Below, in pieces: positions 17,049-24,758 of a DNA stretch of 44,154 nucleotides (position 1 is its first letter; every line of letters begins with the position of its first letter). Made by a program: the position numbers and the translations under genes. Below the pieces are notes generated by a model. It saw only the letters and a list, made by a program, of their open reading frames with translations, did no database searches and was not told the origin of the DNA. Location: contig JAUXWQ010000007.1 of NCBI GenBank assembly GCA_030680235.1, positions 1 through 44,154 of the forward strand, in the 5' to 3' direction. The stretch comes from Coxiellaceae bacterium (GTDB lineage: Bacteria; Pseudomonadota; Gammaproteobacteria; Coxiellales; Coxiellaceae).

Positions 17049-18254
17049 CTATTTTATATGCTCCGGCAAGAAACCCAACCCAATTAATCGCGCAGGAATG
17101 CGACGCAACGCGGGAATCCATTGAAATAATTTTATAAAGAATGGAATTTTCATGCGCTTACCATCATTATTTAAAACTGCCTTCACAACATGATTTTGAA
17201 CAATGACCTGAAAACGCTGCGTTTTAATTGTCGGGGATTCACGACGTTTTTGCACCTTTGCTAAATCCATTTCAGAAAGGGTTTTATTTAAAATTGTTGG
17301 CGTTAAAATATTTGCCGTTGCAACCGCATCTTGTATTGCAAGATTAATACCAACACCACCCACTGGTGACATGGCATGGGCAGCATCTCCAATACACAAT
17401 AACCCTGGCTGATACCACTTTGCTAAACGATTCACACTTACCTGCAATAATTTTACCTTATCCCATGTAGCAATTTCATTAAAACGATCTGATAGTTCAG
17501 GCGCAATAGCGGTAATATCTGCATAAAAATCCGCAATATTCTTTTTTTGCATTGCATCAAAATAACCTTTTTGAATAATAAAACCACACTGCCAATAATC
17601 ACCACGCTCAATCATCACCATCATTCGACCGCAATCTAAACGAAAAGTGGAGTTTTTTGGGTCATTATTTTTACGCGATAATCGAAACCATAAGACATCC
17701 ATCGGGGCGCCAATCTCTGTCACGGTTAATTTGCTTTTTTCACGCACGGTGGAATGACGGCCATCTGCACCAATCACTAAAGGGGCATGGATAAAAAATT
17801 CACCCGCCGTATTTTTTGCTTTAACACCAGTAATCATACGATTACTTTCAATTAAATCGATCGCCTCTGTTCCCATCAATAATTGAAAGTTTGGTAATTT
17901 TTTCGCTTCTTTTGCAATAAAACTTAAAAAATCCCATTGGGGTATAAAAGCAATATAAGGACACTTTACTGGTAAGTGTGAAAAATCAGCAATTGGAATA
18001 GTTTCACCGCCTATTTCAACGGACAACAAAGTGGTTTTATTATGCGGTAATGTCAAAAAAGCATCCAATAACCCTAATTCATTGAGCAATTCTAAAGTTG
18101 ACGGATGAATGGTGTCACCCCGAAAATCACGAAAAAAATCAGGCCATTTTTCTAAGACGGTCACTTGAATGCCCGCACGCGCAAGTAAAAATCCTAGCAT
18201 TATGCCGGCAGGTCCACCACCAACAACACAACAGTCTGTATTGATATCATGCAT
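17049..18254 (-). CDS. FAD-dependent aromatic-ring hydroxylase family monooxygenase
   Basis: A class A flavoprotein monooxygenase related to UbiH and p-hydroxybenzoate hydroxylase. The dinucleotide-binding motif VVGGGPAGIMLGFLLARAG is at the N-terminus, a FAD-contacting GDTIHPSTLELL follows, then GADGRHSTVR, and GDAAHAMSPVGGVGINLAIQ near residue 280 binds the FAD ribityl chain. I start at the ATG at 18254, eight bases after AAGGA; the ATG at 18263 has no room for a site. The result is 401 residues. The substrate cannot be told from sequence; ubiquinone hydroxylation is possible but the gene is not beside other ubi genes. Confidence 0.82.
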   Translation of the reverse strand: MHDINTDCCVVGGGPAGIMLGFLLARAGIQVTVLEKWPDFFRDFRGDTIHPSTLELLNELGLLDAFLTLPHNKTTLLSVEIGGETIPIADFSHLPVKCPYIAFIPQWDFLSFIAKEAKKLPNFQLLMGTEAIDLIESNRMITGVKAKNTAGEFFIHAPLVIGADGRHSTVREKSKLTVTEIGAPMDVLWFRLSRKNNDPKNSTFRLDCGRMMVMIERGDYWQCGFIIQKGYFDAMQKKNIADFYADITAIAPELSDRFNEIATWDKVKLLQVSVNRLAKWYQPGLLCIGDAAHAMSPVGGVGINLAIQDAVATANILTPTILNKTLSEMDLAKVQKRRESPTIKTQRFQVIVQNHVVKAVLNNDGKRMKIPFFIKLFQWIPALRRIPARLIGLGFLPEHIK

Positions 18255-18291
18255 GATTACCATCCTTGAAATAGTGTAACTACGAAGTACC

Positions 18292-18346
18292 TGAGCATTT
18301 TCGAGACAAATTATCGTTCAAGATCGCCAAAAGATGAAAATTTTTT
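18292..18346. repeat. Dispersed 55-bp repeat, copy B
   Basis: Contains GAGCATTTTCGAGACAAATT and later GCCAAAAGATGAAAATTTTT. It matches copy C (39190) with about six substitutions and one indel, and copy A (9227) over its first two thirds. It lies 38 bases upstream of the monooxygenase start. Confidence 0.7.
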
Positions 18347-18374
18347 GTTCATGGGGAATTGCTGCCACAAACTT

Positions 18375-19049
18375 TTATCCCAACACGTTTACAAACCACT
18401 GATGAATATCCTGTGCTTCTTGTGGCGTGATTTCATGCTGCATTATGTATTCTTTCCAGAGTATGTTTTTATGCGTGCGCGCAATCACATCATGTCCCAT
18501 TTTTCCAACAAAAATAGGCAGTGTCATATCATGTGTGCCGTGAACGATTAAAACGGGCGTTTCGATATTGGCAGGATGAATGGTATTTCCGTGTTCAGCT
18601 ATTAAAGGTAAATAACAAGATAAGCCCAAAATACCCGCGATTTTATGCGGTTGACGCATGCCGGTGTACAATGCCATGGCGCCGCCTTGTGAAAACCCGG
18701 CAAGAATAATGCGATTGGCAGGTACGCCACGATCAATTTCTGCTTGAATTAATTGTGATATCAATGCAGCAGATTCGTAAACACCTGTTTTATCCTCCTG
18801 ATTTAAGTGGGTCAGGCTATAAATATCGTACCATGCGCGCGTGGGGGCATTGTGGTTGATACTAACAGGACGTGTTGGTGCATTAGGGAAAATAAAGCGC
18901 AAGGGCAATGCATTATTATTTGTTAAATCAGGGATAAGGGAATCAAAATCACGATTATGGGCGCCGAGTCCATGCATCCAGATCACCGATGCTTCAGGCG
19001 TATGATTTGGGTTAATAATATGCGTTTCAAGTGTTTTGGTTGTGCTCAT
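18375..19049 (-). CDS. Phospholipase/carboxylesterase family serine hydrolase
   Basis: A 224-residue alpha/beta hydrolase of the phospholipase/carboxylesterase (acyl-protein thioesterase-like) family. The oxyanion loop region WMHGLGAHNRDF, the nucleophile elbow AGFSQGGAMAL with Ser, the acid in VHGTHDMTLPI and the C-terminal His (MQHEI) are all present, so the enzyme should be active. No signal peptide is seen, suggesting a cytoplasmic esterase. It lies 120 bases upstream of the monooxygenase on the same strand, with a dispersed repeat between them, and diverges from the lptM-dapF genes. Confidence 0.88.
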   Translation of the reverse strand: MSTTKTLETHIINPNHTPEASVIWMHGLGAHNRDFDSLIPDLTNNNALPLRFIFPNAPTRPVSINHNAPTRAWYDIYSLTHLNQEDKTGVYESAALISQLIQAEIDRGVPANRIILAGFSQGGAMALYTGMRQPHKIAGILGLSCYLPLIAEHGNTIHPANIETPVLIVHGTHDMTLPIFVGKMGHDVIARTHKNILWKEYIMQHEITPQEAQDIHQWFVNVLG

Positions 19050-19118
19050 AATAGATGATTTACCTTGTTATTTTCTGTAAGCTGCACGGAATAAATATGG
19101 TAACACGAGAATTTGGCT

Positions 19119-19277
19119 TTGAAATATCGAATCATTACTTTATTGCTTATTTGTATGGTGATCACGGCCTGCGGGCAGTATGGCGCGCTCTATTTACCGG
19201 GCCAAAAAAAATCAAAAACGCTAAAAAAAAATAGTGTGCCGGCTGTTGCTACAGCTGTGGAGGGTGGTCAGTCATGA
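19119..19277 (+). CDS. lptM: Small lipoprotein LptM (YifL-like)
   Basis: A 52-residue lipoprotein missed by length-limited gene calls. TTG at 19119, eight bases after GAGA, gives MKYRIITLLLICMVITACGQ: a signal sequence ending in a lipobox with Cys. The next residues, CGQYGALYLPG, match the CGxxGPLYxP phrase of LptM/YifL, which helps LptD acquire its native disulphides. The tail is lysine-rich. Its stop overlaps the dapF ATG in ATGA, the same order as yifL-dapF in E. coli. A TTG two codons earlier is possible but worse spaced. Confidence 0.85.
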   Translation: MKYRIITLLLICMVITACGQYGALYLPGQKKSKTLKKNSVPAVATAVEGGQS

Positions 19278-20107
19278 GTTTTCAATTTACAAAAATGCAG
19301 GCCTTGGGCAATGATTTTGTGGTGATTAATGCCGTGACGCAGCCGCTTCATTTTACACCAGAATTTATCCGTACTATTGCTGACCGTCACTATGGTATTG
19401 GTTGTGATCAAGTATTAATTCTGGCAAAGGCGGTCAATCCGTTAGCGGATTTTAGATATCGTATTTTTAATGCAGATGGAAGCGAGGTTTCTCAGTGTGG
19501 CAATGGTGCGCGTTGCATGGGCCTATTTATCCAGCATAAAAAATTGAGTATTAAAAAAAGCGTTATTTTGGAAACGCGCTGCGATTTACTCAAAGTAACT
19601 GCCTGTGGTGATGCGCTGTTTGAGGTGGCCATGGCACTTCCTAAGTTTACTCCTGCTGATATCCCTTTTGTGACAAATGAAAAAAATGGCTTATACACGC
19701 TAGTGTTGTCAGAAGGCCCTATTTTGTTTGATGTTGTTAATGTCGGCAATCCTCATGCGGTTATACGTGTTGATAGCATCGTGATACATGATGTGGAAAT
19801 GATTGGTGCACAATTAAATAAGCATCCCGCCTTTCCAGAGTGTGTGAACGTTGGTTTTATGCGTGTGATATCCCCGAACAATATTGAGTTGTGCGTTTAT
19901 GAGCGCGGGGCGGGTATTACAAAGGCCTGTGGCAGTGGTGCTTCTGCAGCGGTTGCAGTGGGCCGCAAACAGGGTTGGTTGGACGAAGTTGTGCGCGTAG
20001 ACCAGGCGGGTGGTGAATTAATGGTATCATTGTCATCGCTAGATGCTGTGATTCAATTGCGTGGCCCGGCGGGTATTGTGTTTGATGGCGATTGCTCATT
20101 TTCATAA
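19274..20107 (+). CDS. dapF: Diaminopimelate epimerase
   Basis: DapF interconverts LL- and meso-diaminopimelate for lysine and peptidoglycan synthesis, without a cofactor. The 277-residue protein starts FTKMQALGNDFVVIN and carries both catalytic cysteines: Cys75 in SQCGNGARCMG and Cys219 in TKACGSGASAAV. All expected domains are complete. It is translationally coupled to lptM through a 4-base overlap. The gap to dksA is 55 bases and holds a probable promoter for that gene. Confidence 0.97.
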   Translation: MSFQFTKMQALGNDFVVINAVTQPLHFTPEFIRTIADRHYGIGCDQVLILAKAVNPLADFRYRIFNADGSEVSQCGNGARCMGLFIQHKKLSIKKSVILETRCDLLKVTACGDALFEVAMALPKFTPADIPFVTNEKNGLYTLVLSEGPILFDVVNVGNPHAVIRVDSIVIHDVEMIGAQLNKHPAFPECVNVGFMRVISPNNIELCVYERGAGITKACGSGASAAVAVGRKQGWLDEVVRVDQAGGELMVSLSSLDAVIQLRGPAGIVFDGDCSFS

Positions 20108-20119
20108 ATGAGATAGAAT
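20092..20119 (+). promoter_or_regulatory. Putative promoter of dksA
   Basis: TTGCTC (20092-20097), a 16-base spacer, then TAGAAT (20114-20119), 43 bases before the dksA start. The -35 part lies inside the end of dapF. It is judged only from the match to sigma-70 hexamers. Confidence 0.4.
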
Positions 20120-20162
20120 GGCTTTTTTAGGGATTTTGTATTTGTGAATTGAGGAGCGAGCC

Positions 20163-21005
20163 ATGGTGGTAAAAAAGAAAAGCGCACAAAAAAAAGCAGT
20201 GAAAAAAGCGGTTAAAAAAACGGTAAAAGCAAAGAAAGTGCTTGCTAAAAAACCGGTAGCCAAAAAATCAAGTGCGAAACCTGTTAAAAAAGCTGTGGCT
20301 AAAAAATCCTCAAAGCCAGTGAAGGCTGTTAAAAGTAAGCCTGTGAAAACGGTTGCTGCCAAAAAAGTAGTAGCACCGAAAGTAGCGGTTAAAAAACCAC
20401 TCGCGACGAAAGCACCAGTCATGAAAAAGACGGTGAGTGTGCCGCAAAAGCCACCTATTTCAGCGAAAAAACCAGTTGTGAAAAAAGATATGAAAGCGCA
20501 AAAAGCCGATACTATTTATGATCAGGAAATTTTTAGTGATGCGACGATGAAAGCAATACAAACACCGTCGAAAAAGAAGTCGACAACCTTGTTGGGTTCT
20601 CTTGAATTCACTCCTTATCAGCCAAAAGCAGATGAAGATTACATGAGCGATCATCAAAAGAATCATTTCCGTAAGATTTTAGATGCATGGAAACAGCAGT
20701 TGATGCAAGACGTTGACTTGACTGTGGGTCACTTGAAAGAAGAAGCGGTGTTTTATGCGGATCCTGTCGATCGCGCGGCACAAGAAGAAGGTTTTAACTT
20801 GGAGTTACGCACACGGGACCGTGAGCGCAAGCTGATCAAGAAAATCGAACAGTCACTCGATTTATTAAACACGGGTGACTATGGTTACTGTGAAGATTGT
20901 GGTGCAGAAATTGGTATTCGTCGTTTGGAAGCACGTCCAACTGCGGTGAAATGCATTGACTGTAAAACTTTCCAAGAAATTCGTGAAAAGCAGTTGGGTG
21001 GTTAG
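20163..21005 (+). CDS. dksA: RNA polymerase-binding transcription factor DksA with lysine-rich N-terminal tail
   Basis: DksA binds the RNA polymerase secondary channel and, with ppGpp, adjusts rRNA and amino-acid promoters. The core is complete at residues 147-280: coiled-coil tip motif DPVDRAAQEE (Asp200, Asp203, Ala205 equal the family DxxDxA) and a four-cysteine zinc finger (Cys243, 246, 264, 267). What is unusual is the first 114 residues: 41 lysines, many alanines, prolines and valines, and no acidic residue before Asp109, like histone H1-type or AlgP tails. The protein is 280 residues against 151 in E. coli. GAGGAGCGAGCC before ATG is a good ribosome-binding site. folB follows after 3 bases. 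Confidence 0.93.
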   Translation: MVVKKKSAQKKAVKKAVKKTVKAKKVLAKKPVAKKSSAKPVKKAVAKKSSKPVKAVKSKPVKTVAAKKVVAPKVAVKKPLATKAPVMKKTVSVPQKPPISAKKPVVKKDMKAQKADTIYDQEIFSDATMKAIQTPSKKKSTTLLGSLEFTPYQPKADEDYMSDHQKNHFRKILDAWKQQLMQDVDLTVGHLKEEAVFYADPVDRAAQEEGFNLELRTRDRERKLIKKIEQSLDLLNTGDYGYCEDCGAEIGIRRLEARPTAVKCIDCKTFQEIREKQLGG

Positions 21006-21008
21006 TTT

Positions 21009-21356
21009 TTGTCTAGAATTGTTATTTCAGGGTTAATCGTACACGCTGTCATCGGCGTGTACGCTTTTGAGCAATCCATTACGCAGCCATTAACGCTCGA
21101 TCTTTCTTTTTCGGTTGATATTGCACGCGCGTCACTTAATGATGACTTGTCTGATACCTATGACTACGCGGCCATTTGCAAATCAATAGCAGTATTCGTA
21201 GATAACAACCCTTGTCGATTATTAGAAACGTTTACAAAACGATTAGTAGATCACTTAACGCAAACTTTTCAATTAATGAATTTAACGTTGTCAGTGACGA
21301 AAAGACCAAAAGATTTGCCGAATGTGGCAGGAGTTTCTGTTGTGAACAAGGGCTGA
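21009..21356 (+). CDS. folB: Dihydroneopterin aldolase
   Basis: FolB cleaves dihydroneopterin to 6-hydroxymethyl-dihydropterin in folate synthesis. The 115-residue protein has the family beginning SRIVISGLIVHAVIGVYAFE, where the Glu of YAFEQ fits the substrate-binding position, DYAAICKSI in the middle, and SVTKRPKDLP near the end. Translation must begin at TTG 21009, three bases after the dksA stop, with GGGTGG inside the end of dksA as ribosome-binding site. It is convergent with the pteridine-reductase-like gene. Confidence 0.9.
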   Translation: MSRIVISGLIVHAVIGVYAFEQSITQPLTLDLSFSVDIARASLNDDLSDTYDYAAICKSIAVFVDNNPCRLLETFTKRLVDHLTQTFQLMNLTLSVTKRPKDLPNVAGVSVVNKG

Positions 21357-21422
21357 ATAGTTACCTGCGATCTTGACTCAAGGCCGTACAAACAAGCGCT
21401 CGTATCAAGAAATGAGAGCCTC

Positions 21423-22142
21423 TTATAATCTACCTGCATCAACACAAATGACTTCTGCTGTAATAGATGGTTGGTTCGCTAAAAATAGTGCTGTTTCAGC
21501 AATGGCTAATGGATCCACATTTTTTTTGAGCAAAGTATCCGCAAGAATCGTTGTTTTTTCTATTTCAGAAAATGCCTCTGTATTTTCGGGCCAGATGACA
21601 TGTCCTGGTGCAATCGCATTCACGCGAATTTCTGGTGCTAATTCTAGCGCCAATGATTTTGTGAGCATTAACAAGCCTGCTTTTGCGCAAGCATAGACGG
21701 TATAATTTTTCTTAGGTTTTTGAATATCGATAATATTAATGATATTACCTTGTGATTGTTTGAGCAGGGGTGCTGCGGCTTGTGATAAAAATAAAGGGGC
21801 TTTGAGATTGCTGTTGAATAGTAAGTCCCAGTCTTGTTCAGTGATAGTGCTAACAGGGGTTTTAAAAAAAGCAGACGCATTATTAATTAAGACATCGAGT
21901 CTGCCGAAAATATTTTCGCTGTCGAAAATTAATTTTTCATAATGCGAGGCATTGTCTAAATCAGCATAAATGCAGGCAGCGGAATGCGGCCTCTGTCTAT
22001 TAAACGAGGCTGTTAATGCTTCGGCGTCATTTTTTGAATGGCGATAATGTACGATTACGTCATAATTTGCCCGGTGAAATGCATCGGCAATAGCAGCGCC
22101 AACACGTCTTGCTGCACCAGTGATTAAAACTACTTTGTTCAT
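21423..22142 (-). CDS. SDR family oxidoreductase, pteridine reductase-like
   Basis: A 239-residue short-chain dehydrogenase. The cofactor loop is ITGAARRVGAAIA; arginines in this place are typical of NADPH-using pteridine reductases (PTR1, FolM). NNASAFFKTP and the catalytic pair Tyr150/Lys154 (YACAK) are present. The usual catalytic Ser is not seen; IIDIQ offers an Asp, as in PTR1 and FolM. Adjacency to folB and a PTPS-like gene supports a role in reducing dihydropterins to tetrahydropterins, for example tetrahydromonapterin. It is divergent from the MidA-like gene, 33 bases away. Confidence 0.85.
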   Translation of the reverse strand: MNKVVLITGAARRVGAAIADAFHRANYDVIVHYRHSKNDAEALTASFNRQRPHSAACIYADLDNASHYEKLIFDSENIFGRLDVLINNASAFFKTPVSTITEQDWDLLFNSNLKAPLFLSQAAAPLLKQSQGNIINIIDIQKPKKNYTVYACAKAGLLMLTKSLALELAPEIRVNAIAPGHVIWPENTEAFSEIEKTTILADTLLKKNVDPLAIAETALFLANQPSITAEVICVDAGRL

Positions 22143-22175
22143 GAGGTATACTCGCTTCTTTATTCTGAGGTTTTT

Positions 22176-23288
22176 ATGACGTTACCGACACCATCATCTG
22201 ATGCTATTGCATTATCGAATCAGCTATTGTCGCAAATTATTGCGGAAATAAAAATGCATGGTTCTATTAGCTTTGCGCGGTATATGGAATTGGCTTTGTA
22301 TGCCCCGCAATTAGGCTATTATCAAAATGGGTATCAAAAGTTCGGAAAAGAGGGTGATTTTGTTACATCGCCTGAAATTTCCGCTTTGTTTTCTTACTGT
22401 CTTGCAAATCAATGTGCCGATATTTTAGCGGATCTTAAGGGTGGAGATATTATAGAATTTGGTGCAGGCAGTGGTGTCATGGCTGCGGATATTTTAGGGC
22501 ATCTTCAAAAAATAAAGCAATTGCCGAATCATTATTTTATTCTTGAATTAAGTGCGACACTGCAATCACAGCAGTATGAAACCCTTTCAAAAAAAGTGCC
22601 TGAGTTGCTGGATCGTGTTGTCTGGTTATCTGAATTGCCAAAAATACCGATTAAAGGCATCATTTTGGCAAATGAAGTACTAGACGCAATGCCTGTGAAT
22701 TTATTTACGATACAAAATGGCATAAAAGATTTATGTGTGACCTGTGATGGTAATAATGCATTGATGTTCATTCCCAGAAGTGCAGCTTATACCTTGCCAA
22801 AAGATTGTGTATTTCCTGAGGGGTATACCTCTGAAATTAATTTATTTCTTCCGGGTTGGATTAAAAGCATTTCTGATTGTTTGGTAGAGGGTGCTGCCAT
22901 TATTATTGATTATGGTTTTTTAGAGCATGAGTACTATCATCCTGATCGATCCATGGGAACTTTGATGTGCCATTATCGACATCGGTCGCATGGAGATCCA
23001 TTTTTTTATCCAGGATTGCAAGATATCACGGCGCATGTTGATTTTACGGCTGTTGCTGAAAATGCTGAGAAAAATGGCTTTTCTGTACGCTTCATGAATC
23101 AAGCCCGGTTTTTATTGGAAAATAATTTGTTATCATGCCTTCAAGAAGACGCTGATGAAAAGGATGAAAAAACCCGTTTTCAGGAAAATCAGCAAATAAG
23201 AAAGTTGACCTCCCCTAATGAAATGGGTGAATTGTTTAAAGCAATGCTATTAGAAAAGAAACGTGAGCAAATAAAACATGACAAATAA
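22176..23288 (+). CDS. MidA/NDUFAF7-like SAM-dependent methyltransferase
   Basis: A 370-residue member of the COG1565 family, whose mitochondrial homologue methylates an arginine of respiratory complex I. Family features are ISFARYMELALYAPQLGYY near the N-terminus, FGKEGDFVTSPEISALF, the AdoMet loop IIEFGAGSGVMAADIL (about 88-103) and ILANEVLDAMPVNLF. A later GTLMCHYRHR is also conserved. The bacterial substrate is unknown. It overlaps the following PTPS-like gene by 11 bases, so the two are translated together. Confidence 0.85.
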   Translation: MTLPTPSSDAIALSNQLLSQIIAEIKMHGSISFARYMELALYAPQLGYYQNGYQKFGKEGDFVTSPEISALFSYCLANQCADILADLKGGDIIEFGAGSGVMAADILGHLQKIKQLPNHYFILELSATLQSQQYETLSKKVPELLDRVVWLSELPKIPIKGIILANEVLDAMPVNLFTIQNGIKDLCVTCDGNNALMFIPRSAAYTLPKDCVFPEGYTSEINLFLPGWIKSISDCLVEGAAIIIDYGFLEHEYYHPDRSMGTLMCHYRHRSHGDPFFYPGLQDITAHVDFTAVAENAEKNGFSVRFMNQARFLLENNLLSCLQEDADEKDEKTRFQENQQIRKLTSPNEMGELFKAMLLEKKREQIKHDK

Positions 23289-23775
23289 TCTGATCACCCT
23301 TTATTTTACCCAAGGAAAACTCAAATTTTCCTCTGGGCATTTTACTATTTTTTCCGCAACGCAGCGTGAAACTTTGCATGGGCATAATTATTCGCTTGAG
23401 GTAAAAATGGTTGCGCAAATAGGCGAGCCGGGTATTGTTCAAGATTATCGTATTTTAGAGGAGACTGTTTTTGCGTTATGCCAGCAGTTAAATTGGTATT
23501 GTTTGGTCCCAGCGCAATCGCCGTATTTAACGATTGAAGACGATGGCGCACATTATCAAATTACCTTTAATCATGAGTCGATGTGGCTATTAAAATCGGA
23601 TGTTGTCTTGATGCCACTTCAAAATATTACTTTGGAAACCCTCTCTCAGTGGTTTACAGCCCAATTAATGGGAGATAAGTCGTTTATTGAAACCCATCAC
23701 ATTCAATCCATTGCAGTAAAAGTATTCAATGGTCCGCATCATGCTGCAGAAGCGTGTTGTGATCCGCGCATGTAA
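23278..23775 (+). CDS. 6-pyruvoyl-tetrahydropterin synthase/QueD family protein without the usual catalytic Cys
   Basis: A 165-residue PTPS/QueD-fold protein. The zinc ligands are visible: His21 in FSSGHFTIF and His34/His36 in LHGHNY. The cysteine that normally lies four residues before HGH (CxxxHGH in QueD) is Arg30 here, followed by Glu31 (RETLHGH). As I remember, a Glu near this position marks PTPS-III enzymes, which make 6-hydroxymethyl-dihydropterin. The C-terminus keeps a Glu after His-His (HHAAEACC). It could act in pterin rather than queuosine synthesis, which suits the pterin neighbours. It overlaps the MidA-like gene by 11 bases. Confidence 0.78.
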   Translation: MTNNLITLYFTQGKLKFSSGHFTIFSATQRETLHGHNYSLEVKMVAQIGEPGIVQDYRILEETVFALCQQLNWYCLVPAQSPYLTIEDDGAHYQITFNHESMWLLKSDVVLMPLQNITLETLSQWFTAQLMGDKSFIETHHIQSIAVKVFNGPHHAAEACCDPRM

Positions 23776-23864
23776 TCAGCAATGTACGCTGATATTTTGC
23801 TAACTTTTGCGCATTCTCTGAAAACTTGGTTTAATGCATTTCTTTTTATCAATCGAGAACTGCT

Positions 23865-24758
23865 TTGAAAAACCCCATATTTCAGCGGAAAATGACGAAT
23901 TGTCTATCTGACTATGTAACGCTATGTAAACCGCGTGTCGTGATGCTCATGATTTTAACGAGCATTGTGGGTATGTGTTTAGCGCCGGTAGATTATTTTT
24001 CTTGGAAGTTATTTTTTTTAGGGAACATTGGCATTGCATTGATGGCGTGCAGTGCAGCTGCGGTGAATCATTTGGTGGATCGTCACATTGATCGTTTAAT
24101 GCGTCGAACGGAAAATCGGCCCATCGCGCAGGGCGCTGTTACCACAAAGCAAGCGATTATTTTTGCAATAACGCTCTGTGTCATGGGGCTTTATATTTTA
24201 ATTGCCTATGTGAACACATTAACAGCCATTTTAACCTTTTTAACTTTGATTGGTTATGCTGGCATTTATACCTTTTATTTAAAGCATGCAACACCACAAA
24301 ATATTGTCATTGGCGGATTGGCAGGTGCTGCACCACCTTTGTTGGGTTGGGTTGCGATGACAGGGCATGTTGGTCTTGGCGCGATTGTTTTGCTATTGAT
24401 TATTTTTGTCTGGACGCCGCCACATTTTTGGGCGCTTGCGATTGACCGTGTGGAAGATTATAAAAAAGCGAAAGTGCCTATGTTGCCGGTGACACATGGT
24501 ATTTTGCATACCAAAAAAAATATTTTCTGGTATACAATTGCGTTGAGTGCGGTATCGCTTTTACCCTATTTTATAGGGTTATCACAGGTGATTTATTTGG
24601 TGATCGTTATTGTATTGGATGCGCGATTCGTCCAATTGGCGTGGCGTTTGTTGCAAGAAAAAGATGCAAAATCAGCAATGCCTACCTTTCGGTATTCGAT
24701 TGTTTATTTGATGGCATTATTTGTGGCGTTGATTGTTGATCATTATATTTTTGTTTGA
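23865..24758 (+). CDS. cyoE: Protoheme IX farnesyltransferase (heme O synthase)
   Basis: CyoE/CtaB adds a farnesyl group to heme b to make heme O for terminal oxidases. The 297-residue polytopic protein of the UbiA superfamily has the first Asp-rich motif [19 protein letters not shown] (about 67-85) and second motif [19 protein letters not shown], with about seven to nine membrane spans. TTG 23865 with GAGAA upstream is taken as start; ATG 23892 would also give an acceptable N-terminus. Oxidase genes are not adjacent. Its end overlaps the convergent cca gene by 77 bases. Confidence 0.94.
   Translation: MKNPIFQRKMTNCLSDYVTLCKPRVVMLMILTSIVGMCLAPVDYFSWKLFFLGNIGIALMACSAAAVNHLVDRHIDRLMRRTENRPIAQGAVTTKQAIIFAITLCVMGLYILIAYVNTLTAILTFLTLIGYAGIYTFYLKHATPQNIVIGGLAGAAPPLLGWVAMTGHVGLGAIVLLLIIFVWTPPHFWALAIDRVEDYKKAKVPMLPVTHGILHTKKNIFWYTIALSAVSLLPYFIGLSQVIYLVIVIVLDARFVQLAWRLLQEKDAKSAMPTFRYSIVYLMALFVALIVDHYIFV

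Noticed and set aside
20102-20422. Open frame of 106 codons opposite dksA, hydrophobic and low in complexity
   Set aside because: It is the mirror of the lysine/alanine-rich dksA tail, whose AAA and GCN codons read as Phe, Thr and Ala on the other strand. No ribosome-binding site or family match.
20163-20504. Repeated AAAAAA-type triplets that look like a short tandem repeat array
   Set aside because: They encode the lysine-rich tail in a continuous frame and are irregular in spacing; not a CRISPR or minisatellite.
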